From a virus, in the IMG/VR virus record IMGVR_UViG_3300009147_000001, positions 46,164 to 110,163 of that record: a DNA stretch of 64,000 nt; one strand, given 5' to 3'. The notes under the pieces are model-generated. The model saw only the letters and a program-made list of their open reading frames with translations. It searched no databases and was not told the DNA's origin. A program made the translations under genes and the position numbers. Below, piece by piece: positions 1 through 9,292 of the stretch. Position 1 is the first letter of the stretch. Each line of letters begins with the position of its first letter.

Positions 1-1309
1 TCGCCGAAATAGTAGATGAGCCGAATTTTTCTTGGGTTTGAATACCAGCAGCGGTAATTGTGCTAGCCGTAGCTATATTTGGACTACCTGTAGTTTCACT
101 ACTAGGAATTCCACCAACGGTTATAGTATATGTCGTGGTTAAACTAGAAGCGCCAAACTTTTCTTGTCCAGGAATTCCACCAGGGTTAATCGCGGTAACG
201 ACCGTGATGCTTGGGCTACCAACAGTTTCACCAGAGACAATACCATGTGCGGTGAGATTGAGCGTAGTGGAAGTGGATCCGACCGTCTCCTGGCTTGGTA
301 TGCTACCAGCACTAATTGTGTATGTAGCGGAGACAGTAGACGAACCTAGCTTTTCACTTGATGCAATGCCGCTAGCTACAATGTTTTGAGCCAGTACTGC
401 CGCACCAAGTTCTTCACCACTCGGTATTCCGCCAGTGGTTACGGTGTACGTTGTAGTAACTGCACTAGCACCAGCGGTCTCACTGCTTGGAATACCATTA
501 ACAGTAACGGTCTGATCGCCCGCACCAGTGGCAGATTTTATCTCTACCGCAACCGCAGCCCAGTTGAATAGTGCTCCACCACCAGCACGCAAATCTACCC
601 AATCGACGCTTGTGGACGCCGATCCGGTTCGTATTTCAGACTCTAATCCACCCCAAGTAGTATTAGTGGTGTCACACAGTTCGGTCCAGCCAGAACCGGG
701 AGTCGATGAAGCGGTATCCTTATCTATACCAACAACAGCAAACACTTCTGATGACGTAGCTGGCGCCGCGCTAAGTGTCAGTGAGGCGGGATTCGGTGGA
801 CCACCGCTGATGGTGGTCTCCGAGGCTGCCCCGGTCGCACCAATGGGCGTTCCGGTATCATATCCGGTATAGGCAACGACCGACACTGAATATTCACCGA
901 TACTGCGGGTGCCACAGTCCAACGTCAGCGTCATAGATGCACCAGTAGTTACTGGAGCAGTATAAATACGAGTGCCAGTAAAGAAACTGCCACCCTCATC
1001 GATGGATGAATCTATTCGACCAGTATAAGTCCAGCCGCCACCTGATATAGTTAAGTCAGTCAGTGGCGTATTCGCGCCACCATTTTCGATGAGACTGACA
1101 CCAACGACGAGAAGGCTACTACTTGGTGGGGTAAAACTTGATGTAGTAAATGCACCAGTACCAAAGGTACCCGACGCACCACTAATGGCACATAGTAAGT
1201 CCGTACGGGTAAGATTGCCCGCCACCGACGCGGGTGCGCGTAATATCCGCGAACCCAGTCGACCTCGGGGTAGGCGAGGTCGAGTTGGCGCTCGGCGTAC
1301 TGCTGGCAC
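1..1309 (-). CDS. Tail fibre-like protein with tandem repeats (3' end outside window)
   Basis: The frame is open from a GTG at 1309 to the window edge, so the C-terminus is not seen. The first residues are Arg/Pro-rich. A Ser/Thr/Gly-rich beta-type region follows (about 1230-530), then about eight tandem units of roughly 21 residues with the core G-I-P-S-x-E-x-x-G, each followed by a Thr-rich strand (about 515-1). Such repeats are common in siphovirus tail and fibre proteins, where they form elongated shafts. It is the last visible gene of the tail-tip group, 33 nt after the previous stop, suggesting a host-contact role. The GTG start is chosen by spacing and a weak GAGGGTAGG-like leader; a GTG about 28 codons downstream is possible. 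Confidence 0.75.
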   Translation of the reverse strand, partial: MPAVRRAPTRPRLPRGRLGSRILRAPASVAGNLTRTDLLCAISGASGTFGTGAFTTSSFTPPSSSLLVVGVSLIENGGANTPLTDLTISGGGWTYTGRIDSSIDEGGSFFTGTRIYTAPVTTGASMTLTLDCGTRSIGEYSVSVVAYTGYDTGTPIGATGAASETTISGGPPNPASLTLSAAPATSSEVFAVVGIDKDTASSTPGSGWTELCDTTNTTWGGLESEIRTGSASTSVDWVDLRAGGGALFNWAAVAVEIKSATGAGDQTVTVNGIPSSETAGASAVTTTYTVTTGGIPSGEELGAAVLAQNIVASGIASSEKLGSSTVSATYTISAGSIPSQETVGSTSTTLNLTAHGIVSGETVGSPSITVVTAINPGGIPGQEKFGASSLTTTYTITVGGIPSSETTGSPNIATASTITAAGIQTQEKFGSSTISA

Positions 1310-1342
1310 GACTCACCTACCCTCATCGTTTGATTTTAAATA

Positions 1343-1783
1343 TTAGGCGTCCCAGCTCCAGTACACATCACAAATTTGGCCCGTTCCGGTGAGTGCAATC
1401 AGCCCCACGCCGTTGGCGGTGCCGGACGGGATAAACAGACCACGACCGCCAAAAGTCCAGATGATGCCGGAACCAATCGAGGCGCCAATGGATGCCCGAC
1501 GAATTTCTGTACCCAAAGTGGGAGCCGTACTGCTGTGAGAGTTGCGCGCGGTGCCTTTGGACGTGAAGTTAACGTCAGACTCCTCGTAGGTACCGGTTAC
1601 CGCTGATGATGTGCCAGCGGTGGAAAATCGAGCTAACGAGAGTTCGAATGCGGTAACGGTAGTGTTGGTGGCACCGACCTCGACCAGCCACAATCCACCC
1701 GTTGCTTCAGAGTAGAGACTAGCCATGGGCAGGGTCGTCGATCCTGCGTTGGTGGTGCGATATGCAGCAGCCTGACGTGCCAT
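1343..1783 (-). CDS. Small virion/tail-tip protein, function unknown
   Basis: About 146 residues, rich in Ala, Gly, Ser and Thr and ending in aromatic residues (Y-W-S-W-D-A), as in beta-sandwich virion proteins. The ATG at 1783 is preferred over one five codons upstream because GGAGG lies 8 nt before it; that Shine-Dalgarno overlaps the 3' end of the preceding gene, suggesting translational coupling. It sits between two tail-fibre-type genes in the tail operon. No specific family was recognised. Confidence 0.7.
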   Translation of the reverse strand: MARQAAAYRTTNAGSTTLPMASLYSEATGGLWLVEVGATNTTVTAFELSLARFSTAGTSSAVTGTYEESDVNFTSKGTARNSHSSTAPTLGTEIRRASIGASIGSGIIWTFGGRGLFIPSGTANGVGLIALTGTGQICDVYWSWDA

Positions 1784-1787
1784 TGGC

Positions 1788-2558
1788 TTAACCTCCAATA
1801 ATTGCAGATTGACCTAACGACCCATACGGACCATATGGTGAGGTAATTTCACTGGGACGTGCACTCCGAATAAGTACGTGCTTGGGTTCCGGATCGGCTG
1901 GTACTCCTCGCAAGGCAATACACATGAGTGCCTTGAAGTTGGCCGTCAGAGCGAGAGTGGCCGTCATGGCTCCGGTCGCACCAGCCGTGGCCTTCTCACC
2001 TGTGGCCATGGCAAAACCGCCACCAAGGCCAGAGGTGGTCCAATCATCCATTCGTTCGGTCACATTGACCAATGATGCATTAGCCCATCCAGTGGCTCCT
2101 GCGGTCGATGCGATATCCTGACCGGTGGAAAATGCATACAAAAGGAGACGATCAGCATCAGAAGTGGTAACTCCCGGAATTGACACTGATGTGTCGGAAA
2201 CCAACTCTGTCGACGTGGCGAAAGTATCCCACGGATTGCCGTTGGTGGCACATCCGTTCACCACGATCATCCTGGCTACTATGTGATTACCAGCGTCGGC
2301 AATGGATGGTGCAGTATCACCAGCTTGCACCCGACGCCAAATCGCCCACAGCCGAGTCACCGTACCCGACGATACGGTGACATTGGTGATGGCAGCCCAT
2401 CCAGTCGGTGCAACAACGGTGTCGGTAGCTTCTGTTTCAATAAGTGTGATGGCAATGTCATCATTCGTGGCAGTGTAGCCATTCGGAAACGCCGGTGTCA
2501 CTGCCGCGACCCCATTGGCGTTGGCCGCCGATACCCCAACGACGGTTGGCATTGCCAT
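1788..2558 (-). CDS. Tail-tip/fibre-associated protein, function unknown
   Basis: A 256-residue Ala/Thr/Val-rich protein with alternating strand-like segments, no membrane segment and no Cys-rich motif. Composition and position between large fibre-like genes fit a virion surface or tail-tip protein. Its stop codon overlaps the ribosome-binding site of the next gene. The family is not recognised; a host-recognition role is inferred only from position. Confidence 0.7.
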   Translation of the reverse strand: MAMPTVVGVSAANANGVAAVTPAFPNGYTATNDDIAITLIETEATDTVVAPTGWAAITNVTVSSGTVTRLWAIWRRVQAGDTAPSIADAGNHIVARMIVVNGCATNGNPWDTFATSTELVSDTSVSIPGVTTSDADRLLLYAFSTGQDIASTAGATGWANASLVNVTERMDDWTTSGLGGGFAMATGEKATAGATGAMTATLALTANFKALMCIALRGVPADPEPKHVLIRSARPSEITSPYGPYGSLGQSAIIGG

Positions 2559-2569
2559 CGCACATTCCC

Positions 2570-4774
2570 CTATACCGTTGGATCCGGAGTCATGCCGACT
2601 GCGGTCACCTCAGCGATACTACTGGCATCAATGACCTTCTCGTATGTGGTGTTCGGACCGACGTACTGCGACCAGTCGACACCACTAACGGTACCGTACA
2701 TGGTCATACCTCTCGTTCCACTTGGTGTTGTACCCAGATACGATGCTACTGACGATGACAATGGGTCTTGACGAGCATAGACCTTAAAGGCACTATCCTC
2801 ACCATCAAGAATACCAACGACATCTGCTGGACTATAAGCAACTTCAACCAATACAGCATGCACACCGATGTCAGGCGAAGCGTCAGTGGAGAAGCCAACC
2901 AAACACTCAAGTGCATCCAGTCTCGCTTTAGTAACTTGCCAGTAGCGGACGGGCGTACCACGTGATGGACGAACCACACCACATATCCAAATGAGATTAG
3001 TATCGTCTTGACCATGATCAGCAGCAGTCACCAGAAAAATCGTCTGTCCTGATGCAATCACCTGTATGCCAAGAGTGGCGGTGGTGGCAGATGCTGCCCA
3101 TGGTGCAAATGACCATTTGACTGCCCTCGGCACCTTGTCGGTGAGCGTCAACGTTTCCATGGGAATCTTCACACTTTCACCACTGGCAGTGGTTACCTGC
3201 ATAACACCATTCGATGAGGCCCCAATAGTTGGTGGTATATCACGCAGATTGTTTTGACAGGTGGTACCATTGAATGCAGTACCCGTGCCATTACTAGAAA
3301 ATGTCTGGAAATTGGATGTGGTGCCCTGCACGGACGCTGGGTCTGTGGCATCAGGTAGTAGTGGAACAATCTTATCTTTGCCAATAGGATAGTTGCCCCG
3401 TAGTTTGGAGACGATGGGATCATCATAATACACAGTGGCGGTTTGACTACTCTTCCAGCCAATGACCAATGCCGTAACCCGGGCGGAGGTCATGCTCGAC
3501 GTGGTAGCTGTCGTTTGAGCTACCATTGATGTCACAGCAAGACTGTCATAGTCCATTGACCACTCGAACGTATGCGTCGTACTGGTGGACCAGTACCGAC
3601 CAGTAACACCAATCCACTTGTTCGCCGCAACGGTGGCATCGGATACCTGCTCCGTTCCAGAACCGATCTTTACCCCAATTTTTTGCGACGCATTAATGTA
3701 CCGGACCACAACCCCATTCGCTGCCGAGCCTACCTCCACCGACCATAATACTGTATCGGCAGATGGAAGTGACGTATCAAAGTAGAAGTTGACTCGTGGA
3801 ATGAAAAAGTAGTCACTGCCAACTGACACGTTCGGCTGGAAATAACTCAGGACACCAGGGTCGGTCCACGCCACCCATTCAGCAGCCGCCGTCGACGATA
3901 GCTTTAAAGCGTAATTGCCAGAGCGCTTGATAGTGGATACGATTTCCGGAGAGCCGGCTGAGGAATCGAACTGTTTTACCCCAGCATCGGCGGCAATACT
4001 CCCGCTGGTCAATCCAGTTGCCGTGCCGAATTCAAAGCCGGTAAACGCATCGTATAAAGGTGCCCACTTGCTATCCTGAGTATAGTGAATAATCAAGTCA
4101 CCAATAAATGGACAAGACGGAGACACATCGGCCGTGATACTAAAGCGACCAACGTCCCAGAACGCATTGACCGCCACTGCGAGAGTCAGCGAGAATCCAC
4201 TTCCAGTGACCGGGACCTGAGCTATCTCTTGGAGGCTCGATGTATATCCAGAAATGACTGGCTGAGTAGTAGACGCGTTATAAGCGCCGAAATAGGCCAA
4301 CGCCATCGAGCTGTACGCCAAGGTGGTATCGTTAGAATTCTCGGGTACACTCGTCGTGGTCGTCGATGACACCGAACCAGGCGCCGAAGCACCAGAGGCT
4401 GCCGTAATGTACTGTGGTGTACTTGCCTGGGCAACCTCCAACCCTTCGACTTCCAGCGCTGCCCAACATCCAACAGAAGCCACACTGGTCACGATGGGAA
4501 ACGTGTACGTAGTCTCCCCACCGGCCACGTTCTCCTTAAACCACGACATAAGGCTGCTGTTTGTATCAAGACTAACGTTACGAGTATCGTATTGATTAAA
4601 CGTTCCCGCCCCACCGGTTGGTGCCCAGAATCGCGCATCCCCGGATCCACTAGATGCCCGAGACAGACCAAGTATGACGACAGTCGTCCCAGCAGTGGTA
4701 GCAGTATCAAATGTTACGGTAGCGCTCGTCGCACCATTAATCGTGCCCGTTTTGACCTGGAGAATGTTAAACAT
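2570..4774 (-). CDS. Large tail-tip/receptor-binding protein candidate
   Basis: A 734-residue protein. The first 220 residues are beta-rich and Thr/Ser-rich. The middle (about 225-420) has a jelly-roll-like pattern with YDAFTGFEFG, SGNYALKL and a late Y-Y-D-D-P motif, resembling concanavalin/LamG-like domains of phage tail proteins. The C-terminal third is another beta-rich region. It lies downstream of the tail hub genes and just after a homing endonuclease insertion. The virion role is inferred from fold-like features and neighbours. Confidence 0.72.
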   Translation of the reverse strand: MFNILQVKTGTINGATSATVTFDTATTAGTTVVILGLSRASSGSGDARFWAPTGGAGTFNQYDTRNVSLDTNSSLMSWFKENVAGGETTYTFPIVTSVASVGCWAALEVEGLEVAQASTPQYITAASGASAPGSVSSTTTTSVPENSNDTTLAYSSMALAYFGAYNASTTQPVISGYTSSLQEIAQVPVTGSGFSLTLAVAVNAFWDVGRFSITADVSPSCPFIGDLIIHYTQDSKWAPLYDAFTGFEFGTATGLTSGSIAADAGVKQFDSSAGSPEIVSTIKRSGNYALKLSSTAAAEWVAWTDPGVLSYFQPNVSVGSDYFFIPRVNFYFDTSLPSADTVLWSVEVGSAANGVVVRYINASQKIGVKIGSGTEQVSDATVAANKWIGVTGRYWSTSTTHTFEWSMDYDSLAVTSMVAQTTATTSSMTSARVTALVIGWKSSQTATVYYDDPIVSKLRGNYPIGKDKIVPLLPDATDPASVQGTTSNFQTFSSNGTGTAFNGTTCQNNLRDIPPTIGASSNGVMQVTTASGESVKIPMETLTLTDKVPRAVKWSFAPWAASATTATLGIQVIASGQTIFLVTAADHGQDDTNLIWICGVVRPSRGTPVRYWQVTKARLDALECLVGFSTDASPDIGVHAVLVEVAYSPADVVGILDGEDSAFKVYARQDPLSSSVASYLGTTPSGTRGMTMYGTVSGVDWSQYVGPNTTYEKVIDASSIAEVTAVGMTPDPTV

Positions 4775-4792
4775 TTCTTTTAGCCTCCATCC

Positions 4793-4855
4793 TCAGAGCT
4801 TAAAGATGCGATTTACACCATTATCCCAGGTCACCATGATACGTCGGCTGCCGTT
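4793..4855 (-). pseudogene. Displaced 3' end of the 5301-6164 gene
   Basis: Read on the minus strand, this fragment encodes MVTWDNGVNRIFKL and a stop, closely matching the last residues of the intact upstream gene (VTFDNGPNKIFKL) with many synonymous and some non-synonymous differences. The homing endonuclease gene lies exactly between the two copies. This looks like the original 3' end, cut off when the endonuclease gene arrived with its own replacement ending. Confidence 0.7.
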
Positions 4856-5304
4856 TTGCCAACTCGATATGCTCTGGCCCGTGCATTTATACATTCCTTG
4901 CATCGCCTCCTTTCCTCCCTGATTACTAGATTGTTTCCAACTAATAGGTGACCGTGCTGACATGTTGGTGAGGTTCCGCGCTTCGGTGCCAATGCCTTCC
5001 ATTTATCCAACACTTCTTCGGCCTTTAGTTTTCTGCGCTCACATAGATGTGGCAATATTAGTTCTATAAATTTTCCCGCATCTTCTCTGGCATAGATGGC
5101 CCAACGCCATACCCGCTTACCAGTAATAGTGCGCTCATTTGCCTCAGATACAACACCAACACCGGACCATTCTAGCATTCTATATATGACATCCATGTCA
5201 GTAGATGCAACCTGAATTTTTGGTCTTCCTCCTTTGTCACTACCAATCCAGCCTTCACCCTCAATTATTCCAATAATCCAACCAAGTTTCAACTCTTCAA
5301 TCAT
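4831..5304 (-). CDS. LAGLIDADG-type homing endonuclease with C-terminal zinc finger
   Basis: A 157-residue protein. Near the N-terminus LGWIIGIIEGEGWIG fits a single LAGLIDADG motif, the helix that forms the dimer interface and supplies a catalytic acid. The C-terminus has a C-x-H-G-H...R-R-C-x-x-C pattern typical of zinc-binding modules in phage homing nucleases. Single-motif enzymes usually act as homodimers, cut a long target and promote copying of their own gene. The ATG overlaps the upstream stop (ATGA). Its last codons are read from former host-gene sequence in another frame. No flanking intron or intein is visible, so it is free-standing. Confidence 0.85.
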   Translation of the reverse strand: MIEELKLGWIIGIIEGEGWIGSDKGGRPKIQVASTDMDVIYRMLEWSGVGVVSEANERTITGKRVWRWAIYAREDAGKFIELILPHLCERRKLKAEEVLDKWKALAPKRGTSPTCQHGHLLVGNNLVIREERRRCKECINARARAYRVGKTAADVSW

Positions 5305-6164
5305 AGCTTGAATATCTTATTTGGACCGTTATCAAACGTCACCACGATGTTTCCGCCATTCGGTGTTACCGGCAATCCAGACCCCGTAGCCGGTGCCAGT
5401 GCTCGGGAGTTGGCCGTAATAATTGCGGCAGTCGACGTGACTGCAATGGACCGATCTCCAGCATTAGCCAGCGCAGATAACGTCGCGGAGGCACCATTGC
5501 TAAAGGCGAGTACCGTGCTATTGGGAATGGCGTAGGTTAGCGGGTCGACCACAATCGACGTCGATGAGGCAGCCGCCTGCACTGCGCACGTAACAATATG
5601 CTTACCGGTAATAAGAGCGATCATCTGGGACGTCGATGCGGTGCCGGTGTCCTCGAAGATAGCCACCGCTTCTACTGAGTTACCGGTCACCGAGGTAAAC
5701 GTCACGTCGTTGGCATCGGCGACCCCAGCCGTCACCGTCTTACCGGCGAGGTTGACCGGGGTGCCCACCACCGCACCATTAAAATCGTCCCAGTTATCTC
5801 CGGCCGCCGATGGTCCGTAGTTAACGGCATACCCGGTAGCACCGCCCACTCCATTGCCAACTGCATTAGCCGCCGTAATCGGATTGGTCAACTCAAAGGT
5901 GTTAGCTGCCTGGTTAGCGATTTTCCAAAAACCATTAGCTGCTGTATTGGTGGCGTGACCATCAATAAACACCAAGTCGCCGTTGGCAAACCCATGCGAC
6001 GTAGACGTTACTACAATGGGCGTGGCGTTAGTGGATGAGGTAATCGCTTTAATCCCAACATCTGTGGTGCCAAGGTCTAATAGGGCCGCACTGATTGTGG
6101 CAGTATCCCAGTCAATCGAGTTCTCCAGGAAGCCCTGCCGGCCCAGCTCAAACAACCCGTTCAC
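5301..6164 (-). CDS. Tail-associated protein, function unknown (target of homing endonuclease)
   Basis: A 287-residue beta-rich protein, low in charge and high in Ala, Thr, Val and Asn. The start overlaps the stop of the 6161-6517 gene by 4 nt and the stop overlaps the start of the homing endonuclease. A middle segment (about residues 40-100) alternates short strands with Gly/Asn turns, as in virion surface proteins. Its last 13 codons exist again, diverged, beyond the endonuclease gene, so the present ending was probably brought in with the nuclease. Confidence 0.72.
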   Translation of the reverse strand: MNGLFELGRQGFLENSIDWDTATISAALLDLGTTDVGIKAITSSTNATPIVVTSTSHGFANGDLVFIDGHATNTAANGFWKIANQAANTFELTNPITAANAVGNGVGGATGYAVNYGPSAAGDNWDDFNGAVVGTPVNLAGKTVTAGVADANDVTFTSVTGNSVEAVAIFEDTGTASTSQMIALITGKHIVTCAVQAAASSTSIVVDPLTYAIPNSTVLAFSNGASATLSALANAGDRSIAVTSTAAIITANSRALAPATGSGLPVTPNGGNIVVTFDNGPNKIFKL

Positions 6165-6517
6165 GGTCGGGTAACCTCCAAACTTAATGTGGCAAAGCCT
6201 TCGGCAAGTCTAACTACCTCGGCAGGGTTTGACGTGAAAACCTCTAGATCGTATACCCCCGTCTTCCACGTATACGCAGCGGTGATATCCGCGCCAACAG
6301 TCACCGTTACTATCCCGCCCGGAGCATTGATAGAAACTCTGCCATTGCTGGTGGAAGCATCCACTAAGATATTCGTGTCGTCTATATTGCTCCGCACCTG
6401 CATGCGGCCAGAGTATCCAGTTAAGTCAAATACCGTCTTATCTTGATGTAATGCTTGTACAGCAAATACAAACTTAGCACCTTGTTCAATGACGATGTCT
6501 CGGTGTACTGCGGGCAT
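6161..6517 (-). CDS. Small beta-sandwich tail/baseplate-like protein
   Basis: A 118-residue protein starting MPAVHRDIVIEQGAKF and with a DLTGYSGRMQVRS segment. This pattern recurs in small phage tail or baseplate proteins with an N-terminal beta-sandwich (BppU-like). That likeness is from memory and untested. An AGGAGG-type ribosome-binding site lies just before the ATG. It overlaps the next gene by 4 nt, within the tail-tip operon. Confidence 0.68.
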   Translation of the reverse strand: MPAVHRDIVIEQGAKFVFAVQALHQDKTVFDLTGYSGRMQVRSNIDDTNILVDASTSNGRVSINAPGGIVTVTVGADITAAYTWKTGVYDLEVFTSNPAEVVRLAEGFATLSLEVTRP

Positions 6518-6571
6518 ATGATATCACCTCCTCGCCACAATAATGAGTATACGAATGCGATCCTACTTATT

Positions 6572-7369
6572 CTACAAAAGATCCAATCCGGTCATTCCAA
6601 CGACCATAGCTCGGGCTGATCCAGCCCCACTTGCACGCCGATGCTGAATGGCTAACCACACGGACTTACCATTTTGTCCATCCCCATCGGTACACAACAT
6701 ACGATCAACAAAAATATCGTTGAATTGCTGGGTATTTGCCGGGGTTGTTATAGGATTGACAATAACATTGTTGTTGTTTAATAAATCTAATACTCGTAAC
6801 TCACCAGTCGTGGTAGCGTCGTTATTGGACAACACGGTAACCCTTAAGGCTGGGTGATACATATACCAGTATGTTTGCGCTAAGTCAGTAAAACTAGAAC
6901 TCGTAGTTGTTATTATTTCTGCAACATTCCACCAGGTGTAAGAGAGTTTGGGGTCACCGAAGCCATGCCGCTGATTAAAACAATCTGAAATGAGCGTATT
7001 TCCCGCTTTGTCATAGATGGCAAATGATGGGAAGGTACCAGTTTGCAATCCACCTACCCCATCGTCAATACCTCGAACAGTAATGGTATATGGATTGAAT
7101 GACCCAACACCAACCGTTGGATCCTTCTTTATATATAGTCCAACTCCTTGACCAAATACCGTATTAACGTTACCATCTAGGAGTATCTCACCACCATCGA
7201 CGGTGGCATCTGGACCATTACGAATAACAATACTACCGCCTTCCACGACAAATCCATCGCTGTCAATCGAGGTCGACGGTAACTGCGGAGTACGCTCTAA
7301 TCGAGATAATCTATTTTCCAAATCCCTAATTACAGTTAATAAATCATCGTCTTGTCTATACTTAGACAT
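6572..7369 (-). CDS. Tail protein with N-terminal coiled coil
   Basis: A 265-residue protein. Residues 8-25 (LLTVIRDLENRLSRLERT) form a short heptad coiled coil, often used for trimerisation in phage fibres. The rest is beta-rich with repeated glycines (GGSIVIRNGPD, GGEILLDG) suggesting a beta-prism or helix shaft, and the C-terminus is hydrophobic. It overlaps the upstream hub-like gene by 8 nt. A trimeric tail-tip or fibre component is the best inference. Confidence 0.72.
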   Translation of the reverse strand: MSKYRQDDDLLTVIRDLENRLSRLERTPQLPSTSIDSDGFVVEGGSIVIRNGPDATVDGGEILLDGNVNTVFGQGVGLYIKKDPTVGVGSFNPYTITVRGIDDGVGGLQTGTFPSFAIYDKAGNTLISDCFNQRHGFGDPKLSYTWWNVAEIITTTSSSFTDLAQTYWYMYHPALRVTVLSNNDATTTGELRVLDLLNNNNVIVNPITTPANTQQFNDIFVDRMLCTDGDGQNGKSVWLAIQHRRASGAGSARAMVVGMTGLDLL

Positions 7370-8450
7370 TCTCGTCTCCTTCTAGTATAATCTCATATTC
7401 ATCCGTATTGGATGATTCGCCTGGACGCAGAGTCCATGCTACTATTCGCGCTGACTGTTGTAAAGTATGTGGAAAACGGGGATCGCGAATAATCAATTTA
7501 CAATAATCACCGAGACCAAAACTACCAAATTCTGGTTGTGCATAAGCAATCAGCGACGGTTTAAGCGTTAACATGGGGGGCCGACGCTTCAGTCCTTCTT
7601 GAACACCAATGGTGTTCAATAGTGCTTGACTTGTTATATCTTTACGAGACACGTCAATATCCCAACGAGGCCACCCACTAGCTAACATGTCGTCATTAGC
7701 TTGCTCATACTCGATCATTGCGGCACCCTCACCAGCGCCTAACACAAAGGTATTGGTGGCTGCCCCAACCATACTTTCTGTGGCATAGTAATTGACGATA
7801 CTACCAGGATATTCGAAGTTTATCGAAGTGTTACTCGTTGGTGCTCCCAGCGTGGGATAGCCAATAGCCAAATTTTTCATATAGTTTCCACCACTTTTGG
7901 TAACACCAATATACCAGTCGAATCCATCGGATGAGTCTGCTAAACTTGACATTACTTCGCCATAGTATTTTCTATCTTCTCGATTAATCACAACAGTTTT
8001 GGTAAATGCCACCGGGAAAACTGGCGGCACATTAATATTGATGTTTCGTCCGTTCACACTCTGCATTGCCATCCAAAGGTCACGAAAGATGTTTCTTTGA
8101 TCACCAGTTGTGTTAAGACTACTCAAAACTAATTGTCGATTAGGATAATTTTCAAAACTTTGTGCATATATTTGTACTACCTTCGCTTGACTTTGATACG
8201 TCCGCGACCACACATAACCAATCCAAATAGCAGTATTGTTGCGCTCAACCGCAACAAAGGTTCGACCAGGAACCGTAGCAGCAATAAGATCTTCGTTGCG
8301 TTTACCTGTCATGTCCAATTGAAAAGTACCATTAAATTGCCCTCCAGTATTTAGTGCTAAGTCCATATAGACGCCATACATCGGAACCTCTTCAATAACT
8401 CGTTCGTCACGAAGAGACCCAAAAACGTAGCGATATTGCGATGACGCCAT
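7362..8450 (-). CDS. Minor tail protein, tail-hub type
   Basis: A 362-residue protein. The N-terminal half has strands around MYGVYMDLALN and VERNNTAIWIGYVW, which resembles tail-hub proteins annotated in actinophages as ReqiPepy6 Gp37-like. The C-terminal half (FGLGDYCKLIIRDPRFP and following) matches the end of such hub proteins. It starts exactly where the endolysin ends. A role in the tail tip around the tape-measure exit is inferred from position and pattern. Confidence 0.7.
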   Translation of the reverse strand: MASSQYRYVFGSLRDERVIEEVPMYGVYMDLALNTGGQFNGTFQLDMTGKRNEDLIAATVPGRTFVAVERNNTAIWIGYVWSRTYQSQAKVVQIYAQSFENYPNRQLVLSSLNTTGDQRNIFRDLWMAMQSVNGRNININVPPVFPVAFTKTVVINREDRKYYGEVMSSLADSSDGFDWYIGVTKSGGNYMKNLAIGYPTLGAPTSNTSINFEYPGSIVNYYATESMVGAATNTFVLGAGEGAAMIEYEQANDDMLASGWPRWDIDVSRKDITSQALLNTIGVQEGLKRRPPMLTLKPSLIAYAQPEFGSFGLGDYCKLIIRDPRFPHTLQQSARIVAWTLRPGESSNTDEYEIILEGDENV

Positions 8451-9289
8451 TAATCTGCTATCTGATCAAGTTCTGCGTCCACTGCATCTTTTACTTGCTG
8501 AACACCTTCATCAGAAAGCTTCACTTCAGTAGCCACACTAACACCACTAGTAAGCACATCTCGTAGTTCAGCTATCGACTTTTGCATATCTTTGACTGCT
8601 TGAGCTAGTAGGTTTGGCTCTTTACGATCAACTGATTCACCAGGAACCCGAAAGACAATTGGGTCTTCCATGTTCTCTAGTCCTTGCACCCGCTCAATGA
8701 GTGCTTTGCCATCTGGATCGTCCTTTAACGCCACGTCGTCCTCCTGAAATAGTTTAAGAACGTAATCGAAGGGGAAATTCGGACCAGGATCGGTATGAGT
8801 AGTCCCACCAAAACAGATCCGCAATTGATTGTGAGTAGTCATACCTGGAGTAAAAGACTTAACTTGAGCATCAGTCAACCAGCGAAGCGGAATATTGTAA
8901 GATTTCATATCTCGTAAACAAATTCGCTTCATCTGATTGAACATATTGATGCCAAAGGTATCTAACCACTGGCTGCGAACTTGACCAGCAAATCCCGACA
9001 GTTCCCAGTTTATTCCACGATAGTTTCCTGGCCGGTTACCCACTGTCCATGCTGAATCTTTAAGTCGAACGCATTGTACCACACTATTATCGTCCACACA
9101 ATAGTGACTACTCACCCGCCGACCGTCCCCCGGATTAGCAAAGTAGGCAGCAGTTGCCTCCGCTCGACTGGAAGTCTCAGACGCTTCCATGTCGTGAAAC
9201 ACAATCCAAATAGGTGGACCGTCTGGTCGACCAGACGTATAGCCGGCGGCTTGAATAAACTGTACGTCAGGATGATCACCCATAGCCAT
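8450..9289 (-). CDS. Endolysin, N-acetylmuramoyl-L-alanine amidase type
   Basis: A 279-residue protein with the Amidase_2 (PGRP-like) layout: IWIVFHDMEA near residue 28 (first zinc His), a central SSHYCVDDNSVVQCV strand pair, INWELSGFAG, and THTDPGPNFPFD near residue 170 (second zinc His and the family DPG motif). It would cut the bond between muramic acid and L-alanine in peptidoglycan. Residues beyond 180 are helical and acidic and probably form the targeting or multimerising tail. Its position inside the tail operon leaves open a virion-associated lysin. No signal peptide is seen. Confidence 0.87.
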   Translation of the reverse strand: MAMGDHPDVQFIQAAGYTSGRPDGPPIWIVFHDMEASETSSRAEATAAYFANPGDGRRVSSHYCVDDNSVVQCVRLKDSAWTVGNRPGNYRGINWELSGFAGQVRSQWLDTFGINMFNQMKRICLRDMKSYNIPLRWLTDAQVKSFTPGMTTHNQLRICFGGTTHTDPGPNFPFDYVLKLFQEDDVALKDDPDGKALIERVQGLENMEDPIVFRVPGESVDRKEPNLLAQAVKDMQKSIAELRDVLTSGVSVATEVKLSDEGVQQVKDAVDAELDQIAD

Positions 9290-9292
9290 TTG

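Noticed and set aside
1060-1326. Arg-rich leftward frame
   Set aside because: A different leftward frame is open from 1309 to the window edge with clear fibre repeats; this one is its shadow.
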